A stretch of 64,000 nucleotides of DNA from Arachis hypogaea (GCF_003086295.3 NC_092054.1:19293878-19357877), one strand, 5' to 3'; positions 36,393 to 60,429 are shown, counted from the stretch's first letter. The notes: generated by a model from the letters alone, not told the origin. A program made the numbers and translations.

Positions 36393-38663
36393 CTAGTAGA
36401 ACAAGGTTTGTCTGGCTAGACTGTCTATTTGGAACTCCGTCTGGGGTGTTGCCTTGAGTGGAAAAGGACAAATCTTTCTTCTGTATGGACTTTTGTGAAG
36501 TGGCCAGTCAGGGAATGGAATGGTGCATGGAGGATTGTAGGAACTCATGGTGCAGATGTAATGGATCGGTTTTGGGATTGGTTCTTTGGTAGGTCTGGAG
36601 AGGAAATTAGCAAGTGTGTTTTGGTGTCCTTTGATGTGTTTCACCTCGAATTTATAGCGGGAGAACCAATCTTTCCATCTTAGCAATTGAGAGTCTGGCA
36701 GGATTTTTTTCTTGATTTTCAGCATTGACGGGAAAGAGGTGTTATCCATTTCCACAGTAAAATGATAAGCACTGAGATAAAAATTGAATTTTTCTATTCC
36801 TCTCTTGACAGCAAGAATCTCCTTGTAAGTGGCATGGTAATGTTTTTCAGATTCTTTGAACTGTCCACTAGCATGCGCACAATAGTGTCTTGTCCCATCA
36901 GTTTCTTCAAGTAGCACGGCTCCCCAGAATTCATCACTAGCATTTGTCTGCAATATTCTTTTTCCTGTGCTGGGAATCTTTAAAGGTGGGGGGTCTTGTG
37001 CTATCTTCTTCAGAGTTTTGACAGCTGTGGTTTGCTCAGGTCCCCATGGTGGGGGCTTCTTTTTTAGGAGTTTTGACAGCTGGCTGGTGTGTCTGGTCAC
37101 ATCTGGGATAAAGTCTCTGATGTAGTTTACAATTTCCAAGAATTGTTGGACTTGTTTGACCGTCACGTTTTCATCAGGAAAATGGATTAACTCTTTGGCG
37201 AGATGCTCTCCTGGTTGAAAAAATCCATTTTCGAAGATCATCCCAAGGAATTCAATTTTTGTCTTAGCAATAGAGCTCTTTTTTGAAGATAACATGATTC
37301 CTTGATCTTTAATGATTTGAGTAAATTGGCCAGGAGCGCTTTGTGGGCTTCACTGTCTTTTGAGAACAGTAAGATATCATCAATGTAGATGAGTGTGGAG
37401 TGTAATATGGGCTCAAAGATTTTGGTCATTGCCTTTTGGAAGAGAGATGTTACTACTTTAAGTCCAAATGGCATTACTGTCCATTGGTATTGGGTTTCAG
37501 GTATACAAAATACTGTTTTGTACCTATCTTCAGGGTGGAGCCCAATTCATCAAAACCCAGCTTTTAAGTCAAACTTGCTGAATATCTTTGCTCCACTTAA
37601 TCTCTGTGTGATAACTGAGATTCTTGGTAGAGAAAACTTGTCATCTTGTAAGAAGACATTAAGAGGTTTATAATCAATGACAAGCCTCTTCTTTCTTCTG
37701 TTTTTCTCGGCCCTTTTTCCAACATAGAATGCTTGACACGCCCAGTTAGAATTGGTTGGTTCAATGAGCCCTTGAACAAGAAGGGCTGCACATTCAGTTC
37801 TTACCATTTTCGGGGTTCATCCCTGAATGCGTGGCCTTTGTAGGGTTGATGTCTTCATTCTTTTTGAAGGGGAGTCGAACATAGAATTCTGGATTCTTCC
37901 ACAAAGGAGCAGGGTGGTTGAATTGATCATGACTGTCACAACAGGCACTAAGGAATAACTGTTGGATCTCCTTATATTCTTCTGGAGCTTCTTGGATTTC
38001 AAGGATGCTTTGTATTCCTGTAAAAGGCAAAAACTGTCCTTTGTAACTTAGACCAGTGGGTTTGATATGTAACCCATGGGTTCGGAAGAAGGCATCAAAT
38101 CCGAACAAAACATCTTTGTCTGGGAGATAGCTTCCCAGTACTCTGAGCCAAGTGGTCTGGCCTGGAAATATCTCCAATCCAACTGGTTTTTTGGAGATGA
38201 GATTGATGGTGAAAACTTCACTATTAGCTGCTGCGAACCTCTTGAAAAAAGGTGCCCACATTTCTTTTGGTAAGACATGTGGTTTTATGACAGTAGCACA
38301 GGATCCAGTGTCCATTAGTGCAACAGCCTTTATTGGTTTATCATAGGCAGATATCTTGACTTTTAAATCGAAATGAGGCCGAGGAGTACCATCAGTCTGT
38401 TTTACTCCTAAAGATCCAAGATATCCAAGTTCTTCTTCTGGAATACTCGATCCTGTAGGAATTCTTGTGGTGATAGAAGCAATGGATGATATGGTAAAGA
38501 TAGACCTTTTTGGTGGGAGGTCTTCCTCTGAACTATTTCCTTCTGAGTCAGAGTCTTGGAAAACATATTCAGTTTCATCATTTTTGCTTCTTTGTTCTTC
38601 AAGTACTAATTCTAGATCTTCTTCATCACCAATGAAAGCAGCATCCATTAAAGACTGGAGCAT
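36393..38663 (-). pseudogene. Pararetroviral protease-RT-RNase H, copy 1
   Basis: In order on the minus strand: aspartic protease with an ALMDTGS active site, reverse transcriptase with LVIDYKPLN, FDLKAGF and YIDD catalytic motifs, and RNase H with a DASDEFWG-like start. Breaks: a small deletion and frameshift at about 37800, a stop at 37552-37550 within the RT, and a frameshift near 37330. The RNase H segment (37295-36393) is open until its final stop. In viruses of this family these enzymes convert RNA to DNA in the cytoplasm. This copy cannot make a complete enzyme. Confidence 0.85.
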
Positions 38664-40411
38664 TTTTATTTCCTTCTTTGTCTTGTGAGGACATGACTTG
38701 GCAAAGTGTCCTTGTTTTCCACAAATGAAGCATTTATTTGACTTAGTATGGGATTTTCTTCTTTTGAAGTAACGATACTTCTACTTGCTTATTCTCCTTC
38801 TGAATGCTTTCTGATGGAATGTTTTGGCTGGTAGTTGCCAATGCATTTTTTTCTTTGTCTTACATTCACACATGCTTGGCTCTTTGCACTTGATTTTCAG
38901 ATGGGATTTACTGCATGTTCCTTTGAGTTTGCCTGAGTTTTTGTTAAGCTGTTTAAACATTTGTTGTTGTTCACACAATTTATCCAAGACAGCTAGAGCC
39001 AACTGGTATATTTCTCCAATGGTTGTAGTAGCCACTTCTTTACGAAGAGCCATCATCATTCTCTGTATCTCTGGCTGGAGTTCATCTGGCAAGGATGCTA
39101 TGAAGACTTGTTTAAGTGGCGGATTATTATTTCCTCCAAGAGGATAATATTTTGCAGCCATCCTTTTGTAATGTTTCTCCAAGTCCTTCCTGTTGAGTGA
39201 ACAGCACTTCATTTCAAAATATTCTTGAGAATTTCTTTTCTGGATGATTGTAATGTCCCCCAAAAATTCTTGATGTATTATTCCCAGAAACTGTGAAGAG
39301 GTACCATTGATGAGCTGGAGTCTTTCATACTCAGAAAGGTTATTCACCCATTCTCGGAGATTGCCAGTCATCTGATTTTTGAAATCTGCAAGGACTTGCC
39401 TTCTTGTGAGGTTTGGGTTGGCCATGGTGGTTTCAATTCAAGCACTAAATTCATTTAACCTTTCCCTGTATCTTGTTGGTGGGATATCATCAAAGGTGAA
39501 CCATTTGTTAGAAGTTTTGACTTCAACCGACCCTGTATGAATGTGACTAGCTGAAGCCTCTGGTTCATCTCTTTCAGAGGTTATTTCTTCCTCTTCTTCT
39601 TCCACATGATTGACCATGGCTATTGCTGAAAGGTCTACTTCATAATCTTCTTCGGACTCCTCATCTTGCTGTTCACTGGTTTCAGCAGTCTCATCTTCTG
39701 ATTCTTCAATGATTTCTTCATTGTGTGATTGAGTATCCAGAGTAAGGGTATGAATTGATCGTCCTGGAGCAGGAGACCCTTCCTTGATGCCCTTATCTTT
39801 TATAGGGACATTAGAAGATGTTTCTTCTCTAACCAAATTTCCTGGTTTCCAAGGAGGATGAGGTCTAGGTTGGAGAGATGGCTGAGATTGTTGTGGCTGG
39901 GGCAGGGACGAATAACGCCGTCCTTGGGGAGAGATAGATCTTTTAGTGTTTGCTTGCCTGGCTAAATGGTAGGTGGATTTGAAGATGGAGTCATAATCTG
40001 GGATTTCTGGTGGTGAATATGTGGAAGGAAATAAGACAGATGAATATGAGGGATATGGCTTGGGATACATGGATAATGGGTCTATAGCCAGTGCTTGGAG
40101 TACAGCTGTTTTGCTTTTGTCCATCTCGATTTGTCGAAGTTGGGCCTTGACTTGATCCAGTTCTCTATTATTCTTTTGGAATTCTGGGCCAAAGTATCGA
40201 TTATCAATGTAAGCTTTGAGTTCTTGATCAAGTTGAAAGGCTTGTGCAGAAAGTCGATCTCTGAGTTCAGCCACTTGTTCCGCCACAGAGCCTAATTGTG
40301 CTGAAAGTCCTTCAGTTTTTTCTACAAGAGTATCGAGAGTGTGATCTATCCGGAGTAGTACTTTATTTTGGCTGAATGCATTATCTGTATGCCAATTAAG
40401 CACTTCCTCTT
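38664..40411 (-). pseudogene. Pararetroviral capsid (gag-like) region, copy 1
   Basis: Open from the junction to a stop at 39440-39438, then 39425 to a stop at 38781. It starts in a coiled-coil-like segment (LDTLVEKTEGLSAQLGSVAE), passes a Ser/Pro-rich and an acidic Glu-rich stretch, then the capsid core. A CCHC zinc knuckle of caulimovirid capsid type (CFICGKQGHFAKSC) lies at about 38735-38690. The first residues (MGCEE) come from junction DNA, so no native start exists. Confidence 0.8.
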
Positions 40412-41839
40412 CACAACCCATACATCACTCTACCTCCCTAAGCATAGACCGATTACCTTCCAGTTTGAAGAAAACTCTTGGCAATAAAATTGATCAGTTA
40501 GTAGAATTCACTCATGTTCCAGAAGACTCTCGAACCCCAGCTACTGAATACCCTCTTATAAGTCCTTACTCTTTCTACCAAAGACAAAAGAAATCAACCT
40601 TCACTTCCATTTGCCATCTTATCCACAGAAACCCTTCTCCTCCTCCCAAAGAAGTCATACAGTCTTCTCATCTACAACAGTGTGGGCTAAAAGCCACCAC
40701 TGCTGAACAATACATAACTTTAGAAATCCCACAAGAAGTCATTCAAAATTATCAAAACCAAGGCTATACTCATTTGCATCTAGGAGTAGTTAGGCTTATT
40801 CTTACCCTTCATGGAAGAAGATCTCTTCCGGTAATGGCCAAGGTTGCTCTTTTAGATACCACTTTCAAAGAATACCAACATGCCTTGATAGGAGCATTAG
40901 TAACCACACTCTCAAATGGAAGTTTCATTCTCACTATAGCTCCTAATTTCACTATGAGACTTTCAGATCCAACCATATGTACTAAAAATTCAAATACAAC
41001 TGGTATGAGTAATCCAAGACTCCAATGCTGAACAAGCCACCCTGTACCACCAAGTCCTCTACAGAGTTCAAGACCATGCTCTCGATCTCAATCTCCCAAA
41101 CACTACAGGAGAAGCATTATTCATGTTCACAGATAATGCAAGAGGACCAGCAATCGTAAACATTCCAAGAATGATCACTACTGATGAACTTTCTTCTATC
41201 ATTCCATTAGAATGGATTACTGATTATGAGAAAGCTTTTCCAAAAGAATAGGTCGATGTTCATACTACAACATCTCCAACTATTACTCATAATAGTGATG
41301 GAACGGTGACAACTATTTTTCAGAGACCTGGAATGACCAAACAAACCTCACTGCGAGGACCATCCTTCAGAAGAACCAATATGATCTCTCCTATTCAGGT
41401 GCAGACAACTCACGATCAGAATGATCCACCGGTGCACTTCTATGAGAATGGAAAACCTGTTTATGTCTCTCACATAAATGGTCACTTCATCTGGGATGTT
41501 GATCCCTCTATGTGTGATTCTGACTGTGACTGTGCCAATCAATGGAGTGACACAGACGATGAAGATTATGCTAGGAGACGAAGGAACAAGAAAAAGAAGA
41601 AGAAGTTATTACAGGCCCCTTGCTCTTTCAAAAGACCTGAGCCTCCTGATGATACTGAATTAGCTCCAATGATCAGAAAGAGGCCAATGCTCAGGAAGAC
41701 GAAATTGTCTCGAAAAGGCTCCATGGATTACCTTTATCAACCAATCAGCACAATCCCATGCATCGCCACTCTCAGACCTTATGAGGAAGAATTCCCACCC
41801 AAACTGATGAAAAGAAAATCACTAGGAGACCTTATGTAG
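40412..41839 (+). pseudogene. Pararetroviral movement protein and linker, copy 2
   Basis: The open frame runs from the junction to a stop at 41029-41031 and contains a 30K-type caulimovirid movement-protein core (HLHLGVVRLILTLHGRRSLP, then a LLDTTFKEYQHALIG stretch). Such proteins form tubules for cell-to-cell spread. A +1 frame change near 41000-41030 continues the homology, a TAG follows at 41249-41251, and the frame then runs to 41839 through an acidic Asp/Cys patch and a poly-Lys run. Another frame change leads into the capsid. It has no start codon and no intact product. Not present in copy 1. Confidence 0.8.
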
Positions 41840-41892
41840 TACCTCAAGGAATCACTCCCCATGGACATCAAGCAACAACTCCTCAAGAGGAA

Positions 41893-43632
41893 GTGCTTAA
41901 TTGGCATACAGATAATGCAGTTAGCCAAAATAAAGTACTACTCTGGATAGATCACACTCTCGATACTCTTGTAGAAAAAACTGAAGGACTTTCAGCACAA
42001 TTAGGCTCTGTGGCGGAACAAGTAGCTGAACTCAGAGATCGACTTTCTGCACAAGCCTATCAACTTGATCAAGAACTCAAAGCTTACATTAATAATCGAT
42101 ACTTTGGCCCAGAATTCCAAAAGAAGAATAGAGAACTGGATCAAGTCAAGGCCCAACTTCGACAAATTGAGATGGACAAAAGCAAAACAGCTGTACCCCA
42201 AGCACTGGCTATAGACCCATTATCCATGTATCCCAAACCATATCCCTCATATTCATCTGTCTTATTTCCTTCCACATATTCACCACCAGAAACCCCAAAT
42301 TATGACTCAATCTTCAAATTCACCTACCATTTAGCCAAGCAAGCAAACACTAAAAGATCTATCTCTCCCCAAGGACGTCGTTATTCATCCCTGCCCCAGC
42401 CATAACAATCTCAGCCATCTCTCCAACCTAGACCTCATCCTCCTTGGAAACTAGCAAATTTTTTTAGAGAAGAAACATCTTCTAATGTCCCTACGAAAGA
42501 TAAGGGCATCAAGGAAGGGTCTCCTGCTCCAGGACGATCAATTTATACCCTTACTCTGGATACTCAATCACACAGTGAAGAAATCACTGAAGAATCAGAA
42601 GATGAGACTGCTGAAACTAGTGAATAGGAAGATGAGGAGTCCGAAGAAGATTATGAAGCAGACCTTTCAGCAATAGCCATGGTCAATCCTGTGGAAGAAG
42701 AAGAGGAAGAAATAACCTCTGAAAGAGATGAACCAGAGGCTTCAGCTAGTCACATTCATACAGGGTCAGTTGAAGTCAAAACTTCTAACAAATGGTTCAC
42801 CTTTGATGATATCCCACCAACAAGATACAGGGAAAGGTTAAATGAATTTAGTGCTTGGATTGAAACCACCATGGCCAACCCAAACCTCACAAGAAGGCAA
42901 GTCCTTGCAGATTTCATAAATCGAATGACTGGCAATCTCTGGGAATGGGTGAATAACCTTTCTGAGTATGAAAGACTCCAGCTCATCAATGGTACCTCTT
43001 CACAGTTTCTGGGAATAATACATCAAGAATTTCCGGGGGACATTACAATCATCCAGAAAAGAAATTCTCAAGAATATTTTGAAATGAAGTGCTGTTCACT
43101 CAACAGGAAGGACTTGGAGAAACATTACAAAAAGATGGCCGCAAAATATTATCCTCTTGGAGGAAATAATAATCCGCCACTTAAACAAGTCTTCATAGCA
43201 TCCTTGCCAGATGAACTCCAGCCAGAGATACAGAGAATGATGACGGCTCTTTGCAAAGAAGTGGCTACTACAACCATTGGAGAAATATACCAGTTGGCTC
43301 TAGCTGCCTTGGATAAATTGTGTGAACAACAACAAATGTTTAAACAGCTTAACAAAAACTCAGGCAAATTCAAAGGAGCATGCAGTAAATCCCATCTGAA
43401 AATCAAGTGCAAAGAGCCAAGCATGTGTGAATGTAAGACAAAGAAAAAAAAACGCATTGGCAACCACCAGCCAAAATATTCCATCAGAAAGCATTTAGAA
43501 GGAGAAGAAGCAAGCAGAAGTATCGTTACTTCAAAAGAAGAAAACCCCATACTAAGTCAAATAAATGCTTCATTTGTGGAAAACAAGGACACTTTGCTAA
43601 GTCATGCCCTCACAAGACAAAGAAGGAGATAA
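41893..43632 (+). pseudogene. Pararetroviral capsid region, copy 2
   Basis: Same domains as copy 1: N-terminal coiled coil, Pro/Ser-rich stretch, acidic stretch, capsid core. Broken by TAA at 42403-42405 and TAG at 42625-42627, then open from 42679 to 43632. A frameshift near 43450 in an A-rich run moves the CCHC zinc knuckle (43566-43610) into another frame that leads on to 43635. Confidence 0.8.
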
Positions 43633-43634
43633 AA

Positions 43635-46600
43635 ATGTTCCAGTCTTTAATGGATGCTGCTTCCATTGGTGATGAAGAAGATCTAGAGTCAGTACTTAAA
43701 GAACAAAGAAGAAAAAATGATGAAACTGAATATGTTTTCCAAGACTCTGACTCAGAAGGAAATAGTTCAGAGGAAGACCTCCCACCAAAAAAGGTCTATC
43801 TTTACCATATCATCCATTGCTTCTATCACCAAAAGAATTCCTAAAGGATCGAGTATTCCAGAAGAAGAACTTGGATATCTTGGATCTTTAGGAGTAAAAC
43901 AGATTGATGGTACTCCTCGACCTCATTTCGATTTAAAAGTCAAGACATCTGCCTATGATAAACCAATAAAGGCTGTTGCACTAATGGACACTGGATCCTG
44001 TGCTACTGTCATAAAACCACATGTCTTACCAAAAGAAATGTGGGCACCTTTTTCCAAGAGGTTCGCAGCAGCGAATAGTGAAGTTTTCACCATCAATCTC
44101 ATCTCCAAAAAACCAGTTGGATTGGAGATATTTCCAGGCCAGACCACTTGGCTCAGAGTACTGGGAAGCTATCTCCCAGACAAAGATGTTTTGTTCGGAT
44201 TTGATGCCTTCTTCCGAACCCATGGGTTACATATCAAACCCACTGGTCTAAGTTACAAAGGGCAGTTTTTGCCTTTTACAGGAATACAAAGCATCCTTGA
44301 AATCCAAGAAGCTCCAGAAGAATATAAGGAGATCCAACAGTTACTTCTTAGTGCCTGTTGTGACAGTCATGATCAATTCAACCACCCTGCTCCTTTGTGG
44401 AAGAATCCAGAATTCTATGTTCGACTCCCCTTCAAAAAGAATGAAGACATCAACCCTACAAAGGCCACGCATTCAGGGATGAACCCCGAAGATCTTAAGA
44501 TGGCAAGAACTGAATGTGCAGCCCTTCTTGTTCAAGGGCTCATTGAACCAACCAATTCTAACTGGGCGTGTCAAGCATTCTATGTTGGAAAAAGGGCCGA
44601 GCAAAACAGAGGAAAGAAGAGGCTTGTCATTGATTATAAACCTTTTAATGTCTTCTTACAAGATGACAAGTTTCCTCTACCAAGAATCTCAGTTATCACA
44701 CAGAGATTAAGTGGAACAAAGATATTCAGCAAGTTTGACTTAAAAGCTGGGTTTTGGCAAATTGGGCTCCACCCTGAAGATAGGTACAAAACATCATTCT
44801 GTATACCTGAAGCCCAATACCAATGGGCAGTAATGCCATTTGGACTTAAAGTAGCCCCATCTCTCTTCCAAAAGGCAATGACCAAAATCTTTGAGCCCAT
44901 ATTACATTCCACACTCATCTACATTGATGATATCTTACTGTTCTCAAAAGATAGTGAAGCCCACAAAGCACTCCTGGCCCAATTCACTCAAATCATCAAA
45001 GATCAAGGAATCATATTATCTTCAAAAAAGAGCTCTATTGCTAAGACAAATTGAATTCCTTGGGATGATCTTCGAAAATAGATTTTTTCAACCAGGAGAG
45101 CATCTCGCCAAAGAGTTAATCCATTTTCCTGATGAAAACATGACGGTCAAACAAGTCCAACAATTCTTGGGAATTGTAAACTACATCAGAGACTTTATCC
45201 CAGATGTGACCAGACATACCAGCCAGCTGTCAAAACTCCTAAAAAAGAAGCCCCCCCTACCATGGGACCTGAGCAAACCACAGCTGTCAAAACTCTGAAG
45301 AAGATAGCACAAGACCCCCACCTTTAAAGATTCCTAGCACAGGAAAAAGAATATTACAGACAGATGCTAGTGATGAATTCTGGGGAGCCATGCTACTTGA
45401 AGAAACTGATGGGACAAGACACTATTGTGCGCATGCTAGTGGACAGTTCAAAGAATTTGAAAAACATTACCATGCCACTTACAAGGAGATTCTTGCTGTC
45501 AAGAGAGGAATAGAAAAATTCAATTTTCATCTCAGTGCTTATCATTTTACTATGGAAATGGATAACACCTCTTTCCCGTCAATGCTGGAAATCAAGAAAA
45601 AAATTCTGCCAGACTCTCAATTGCTAAGATGGAAAGATTGGTTCTCCCGCTATAAATTCGAGGTGAAACACATTAAAGGACACCAAAACACACTTGCTGA
45701 TTTCCTCTCCAGACCTACCAAAGAACCAATCCCAAAATCGATCCATTACATCTGCACCATGAGTTTCTACAATCCTCCATGCACCATTCCATTCCCTGAC
45801 TGCCCACTTCACAAAAGGCCATACAGAAGAAAGATTGGTCCTTTTCCACTCAACGCAACACCCCAGACGGAGTTCCAAATAGACAGTCTAGCCAGACAAA
45901 CCTTGTTCTACTGGCTACACCAGCTCCTTATCATAACCCAAATCCATCCAAATCCAAGGTACTTCAACATAGATACCCCCTTTTGTACTGTACCAATAAT
46001 CCAAGGACCTATACCAGAGGAAATGATGTGGTATATCTGGGCTCTTTCTTCCATGTATACATGTGCTATCATATTGTCACTCTTTTCTGTATATCACATC
46101 CCGTGCAATCGCACTCAAGCCCATTCTCATCTAGTCCGGTTATTCTCTATGTATGCACCACTTGAAACATGGAGAGGAATGTTATATAATATGCTTGAAA
46201 GGCACCAACTATGGAATAAACCCTCTAAGGCAAAACGAAAATTCTGTTGTTTTATCACCTTACAGAGGAGTTATTTCACTAGAAAAAATCCTCACACTAT
46301 GAACAGAGTCGATATTGTTGGATACACTACCATGTGGCCCACGGATGAGAAGACAGTCCTGAATGCCTTAGCCAAATACCTTTGCCAACTGTGGCAACCT
46401 AGTCTGTATGGAGAAGGAGATGTAGTTGAAGGACTCCCGTTTCAAATAGATGTTCCCCTAATAACTCTCCGAGAGTTCCAGTCCAGATTCATAACTTCAG
46501 GAATAATCAATCAATTTGGACAATACTCTTTTTATGCTCCAAGAGACCAGCCCAGCACGTCTACACAAATTCCAAATAGAAATGCTAAAGATCTGAATTC

Positions 46601-46931
46601 TGAAGATCCAGATGGAAGAGTGTATGCCTTACCACCAAGCCCAACTAGAATTGATGTAGGAATACCCAATGATGCTGAAGGCCCAAACTCAGACCCATAT
46701 GACCCATATCTGCAAGATGCCTAAGACCCGAATGAAGGAAACACTGAAGACCCGTTTGCATATCTGCAAGACCCGGATAGGGATCTTAGAACTGTCAATT
46801 TGGCTTTTGATGACACATCATCCTTCTCAGATGGTGATGGAACCCTTCCAGAAGACTATTTCAAACCGTCCCTTTATTATGACACTGTTGTTCCCACTAT
46901 GTATAATTATGAGTGTGCTGAAATAAAGTGA
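43635..46931 (+). pseudogene. Pararetroviral protease-RT-RNase H and C-terminal region, copy 2
   Basis: Protease (ALMDTGS) and RT (YIDD) share one open frame up to 45054. Frameshifts lie near 43795 (A-run), 45050 (between RT and connection) and 45270 (C-run). RNase H and the unknown C-terminal region then share a frame from 45390 to TAA at 46722-46724, and the homology goes on in frame to TGA at 46929-46931. RNase H fills roughly the first 115 codons of that frame; about 330 codons after it match no domain I know. The RT core is longer uninterrupted here than in copy 1. Confidence 0.85.
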
Positions 46932-47100
46932 CCTCAGTCATATGTCTAGAAAATGCCAAAAAAGATAAGGCTTATCCTTATCCTCCAGCTGGCATTGTAT
47001 GATAGGTTTGTCCAGATATCGCTTCTATCTAGAGACCTCTATAAAAGGAGGTGCTCACCTCAGTTGTGATCAGATCTCAGGAAACTTTGTAATATACCCA
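46922..47100 (+). promoter_or_regulatory. Pararetroviral promoter-like segment facing the IleRS gene
   Basis: A TATA box CTATAAAAGG lies at 47039-47048. Upstream are a GATAAGG/CTTATCC cluster (about 46967-46985) and a TGACCTCAGTCA palindrome (46930-46941), similar in type to bZIP sites of caulimovirus full-length promoters. AATAAA at 46922-46927 could act as a poly-A signal. If active, transcription would start near 47070 and run into the IleRS 5' region. Confidence 0.6.
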
Positions 47101-47209
47101 CTCTTTCTATCTCATAAAATGTTCTAAATTTTTCTTCTCTCTCTGAAAACTTAACTAGTATTATTTCCTTCTTCCTCAATCCAGTGCCATAAAGTATGCT
47201 CTGAGCTTG

Positions 47210-48094
47210 CCTCTGCAGAAGATCCTGCTCATTAGAAAATGGCATAAAATGAGATCTACGGGAATTTCTCATAATAAAAAATGGACTCAATGTTATAATG
47301 CTAAATTTTGTTCGGACCCTTTAATCTCACTCGTTTTAATGGTTGAAAAAAGTATTTGGGATAAACAAACTATGTATTGTTTCATTGTCATCCTAAAATA
47401 CTAGAGATCCACCCCTGTGGTCAAAGGAATTAACTAGCCTCTTGCAGACCAAATTGGTCAGCAGCATCTCTAATGTTATCCCTTGCATTTTTTCTTTTTT
47501 AATTTTGTTCTCTGCCTCAAACCTTTGACACAAAAATAAGTAAATAACGTAAAAAGGAAAAATCCTTAGCCCCCCCACCACTATACTGTAGTGTCTACAC
47601 CTCATCCTCTCATTCTCACTCCCTTGTTGCGGCCGTCCACCTCTCTTTCTGCCCGCGGGCTCCATTTGCCCAGTCTCCGAGCTGTGAATGCACAGCGGTC
47701 ACTCACAAGTCACAGCCCTGCGGCACCGGCCTTCTCCATGACGAAGGGCGTCCTTCTGCCGCGAGCCACGTCACCATTTTCATCTTCCACCATTACCCAC
47801 TGGCGAACCACCAAGCCTTCAGTACCCTTCATGCATAACCGCTGTATCATAGCAACACAACCGCCAGTACCATGCTTCCTTCATGACTTCTCTAAGGTTT
47901 CGCTTTTTCTTGCAGTTCCTTTTCATTCACTCTTTCACTCATTCTCGTGCCTTCGCACTTCAGCGTTTCCTCAAACATTAAGGCTCTTGCGATGCTTAAT
48001 TTCATGTTTCAATTTGGCAAACCTGTGTTCTATTGACTCTGCTGTTCGATCATGAATTGTGAGCGGTTATTGATATGCTTTAAAATGTATCCAG
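47210..48094 (+). other. 5' flank and unresolved first exon of the IleRS gene
   Basis: 47210-47400 shows no feature. From about 47570 the DNA becomes C/T-rich, like a plant 5' UTR, with several ATGs. Exon 2 begins after CAG at 48094 and has no in-frame ATG upstream in unspliced DNA, so the start codon must lie in an upstream exon. One possible exon ends ...TTCTCTAAG at about 47898, but its donor is weak. An open frame at 47591-48055 (starts with GTG) is not supported as a separate gene. Confidence 0.5.
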
Positions 48095-59741
<11,647 letters not shown>

Positions 59742-59884
59742 GATTTCATGGAAGTCGACCTTTTTTTGATTAACAACTTCAATTTTGTTTACTAATTGAA
59801 ATATTGAATCGAGTTTCCTTCAGGATTTAATTTTTAATAGAATGTAATTGCATGATTTGTTTCTACTACTACTACTACTACTAC

Positions 59885-59927
<43 letters not shown>

Positions 59928-60377
59928 TTCGAATCAATTATTAAGTTCTTTAAATGATGTGTGAATATTTGTATTAGTCTAGTGGTTAGCTCAGTAGCTT
60001 ATTTAAGCAAGTGTAAAAAGTTCAAATTTTGCCTTGTGCATGCAGTAATTCATTGGCCGGTGACAAACCCTTAAATGAAACTTTAATTCGCATTGAATTA
60101 GTCCTTAACCTGCCAGACTAAAAGGATATTATGAAAAAAAAAAAAAGTTAAACTCTTTCTAATGAATTTGTAGATTTGCATGGTGCCACGCTTCTTAACC
60201 TTGAGATCAAAATGTGAATTAGCAATTGAGTTATTGACCAACTTGGTCACTGAAAATGTTTTTAAAAGTGCGATAGAAGGATATATATGTTTTATTTTTA
60301 TAAAGTTCAGGAATTTTAACATATTAACATTTTTTTGGGGACGAAAATATCTGATAAAAAATTTTTTAGAGACTTAT

Positions 60378-60429
<52 letters not shown>

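Larger units (their letters stand above)
35099..40411 (-). mobile_element. Endogenous pararetrovirus (Caulimoviridae-like), copy 1, inverted
   Basis: On the minus strand: capsid region, protease, RT, RNase H, a long C-terminal region, then a promoter-like segment. It lacks the movement-protein part. It joins copy 2 head to head at 40411/40412. Similarity to copy 2 stops at 35098, but leader-like sequence unique to this copy may continue to about 34840. No LTRs, no integrase and no primer site were found, as expected for pararetrovirus integrants. Broken by many stops and frameshifts. The genus is not fixed; petuvirus or florendovirus-like layouts are possible. Confidence 0.85.
35099..47209. 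repeat. ~5.3-kb inverted repeat formed by the two pararetrovirus copies
   Basis: Arms 35099-40411 and 41884-47209 are reverse complements with scattered substitutions and small indels; the loop 40412-41883 is unique (movement protein and linker). The ends are sharp: CAAGCTCAGAGC at the outside, CACTTCCTCTT/AAGAGGAAGTG at the inside. A read-through transcript would fold into a long hairpin. Confidence 0.9.
40412..47209 (+). mobile_element. Endogenous pararetrovirus (Caulimoviridae-like), copy 2
   Basis: The longer copy, plus strand: movement protein (5'-truncated, no ATG), linker, capsid, protease, RT, RNase H, C-terminal region and promoter. The 5' part of the polyprotein and the leader are missing. 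It ends with CTCTGAGCTTG at 47209, where it stops matching copy 1. All domains are recognisable but the frame is broken at least ten times, so it is a fossil, not a replicating genome. It lies about 900 bp upstream of exon 2 of the IleRS gene, on the same strand. Confidence 0.88.

Noticed and set aside
47591..48055. Open frame of 154 codons upstream of IleRS, candidate separate gene or transit-peptide exon
   Set aside because: It starts at GTG, lies in C/T-rich leader-like DNA, has no domain and does not join exon 2 in frame at a good donor.
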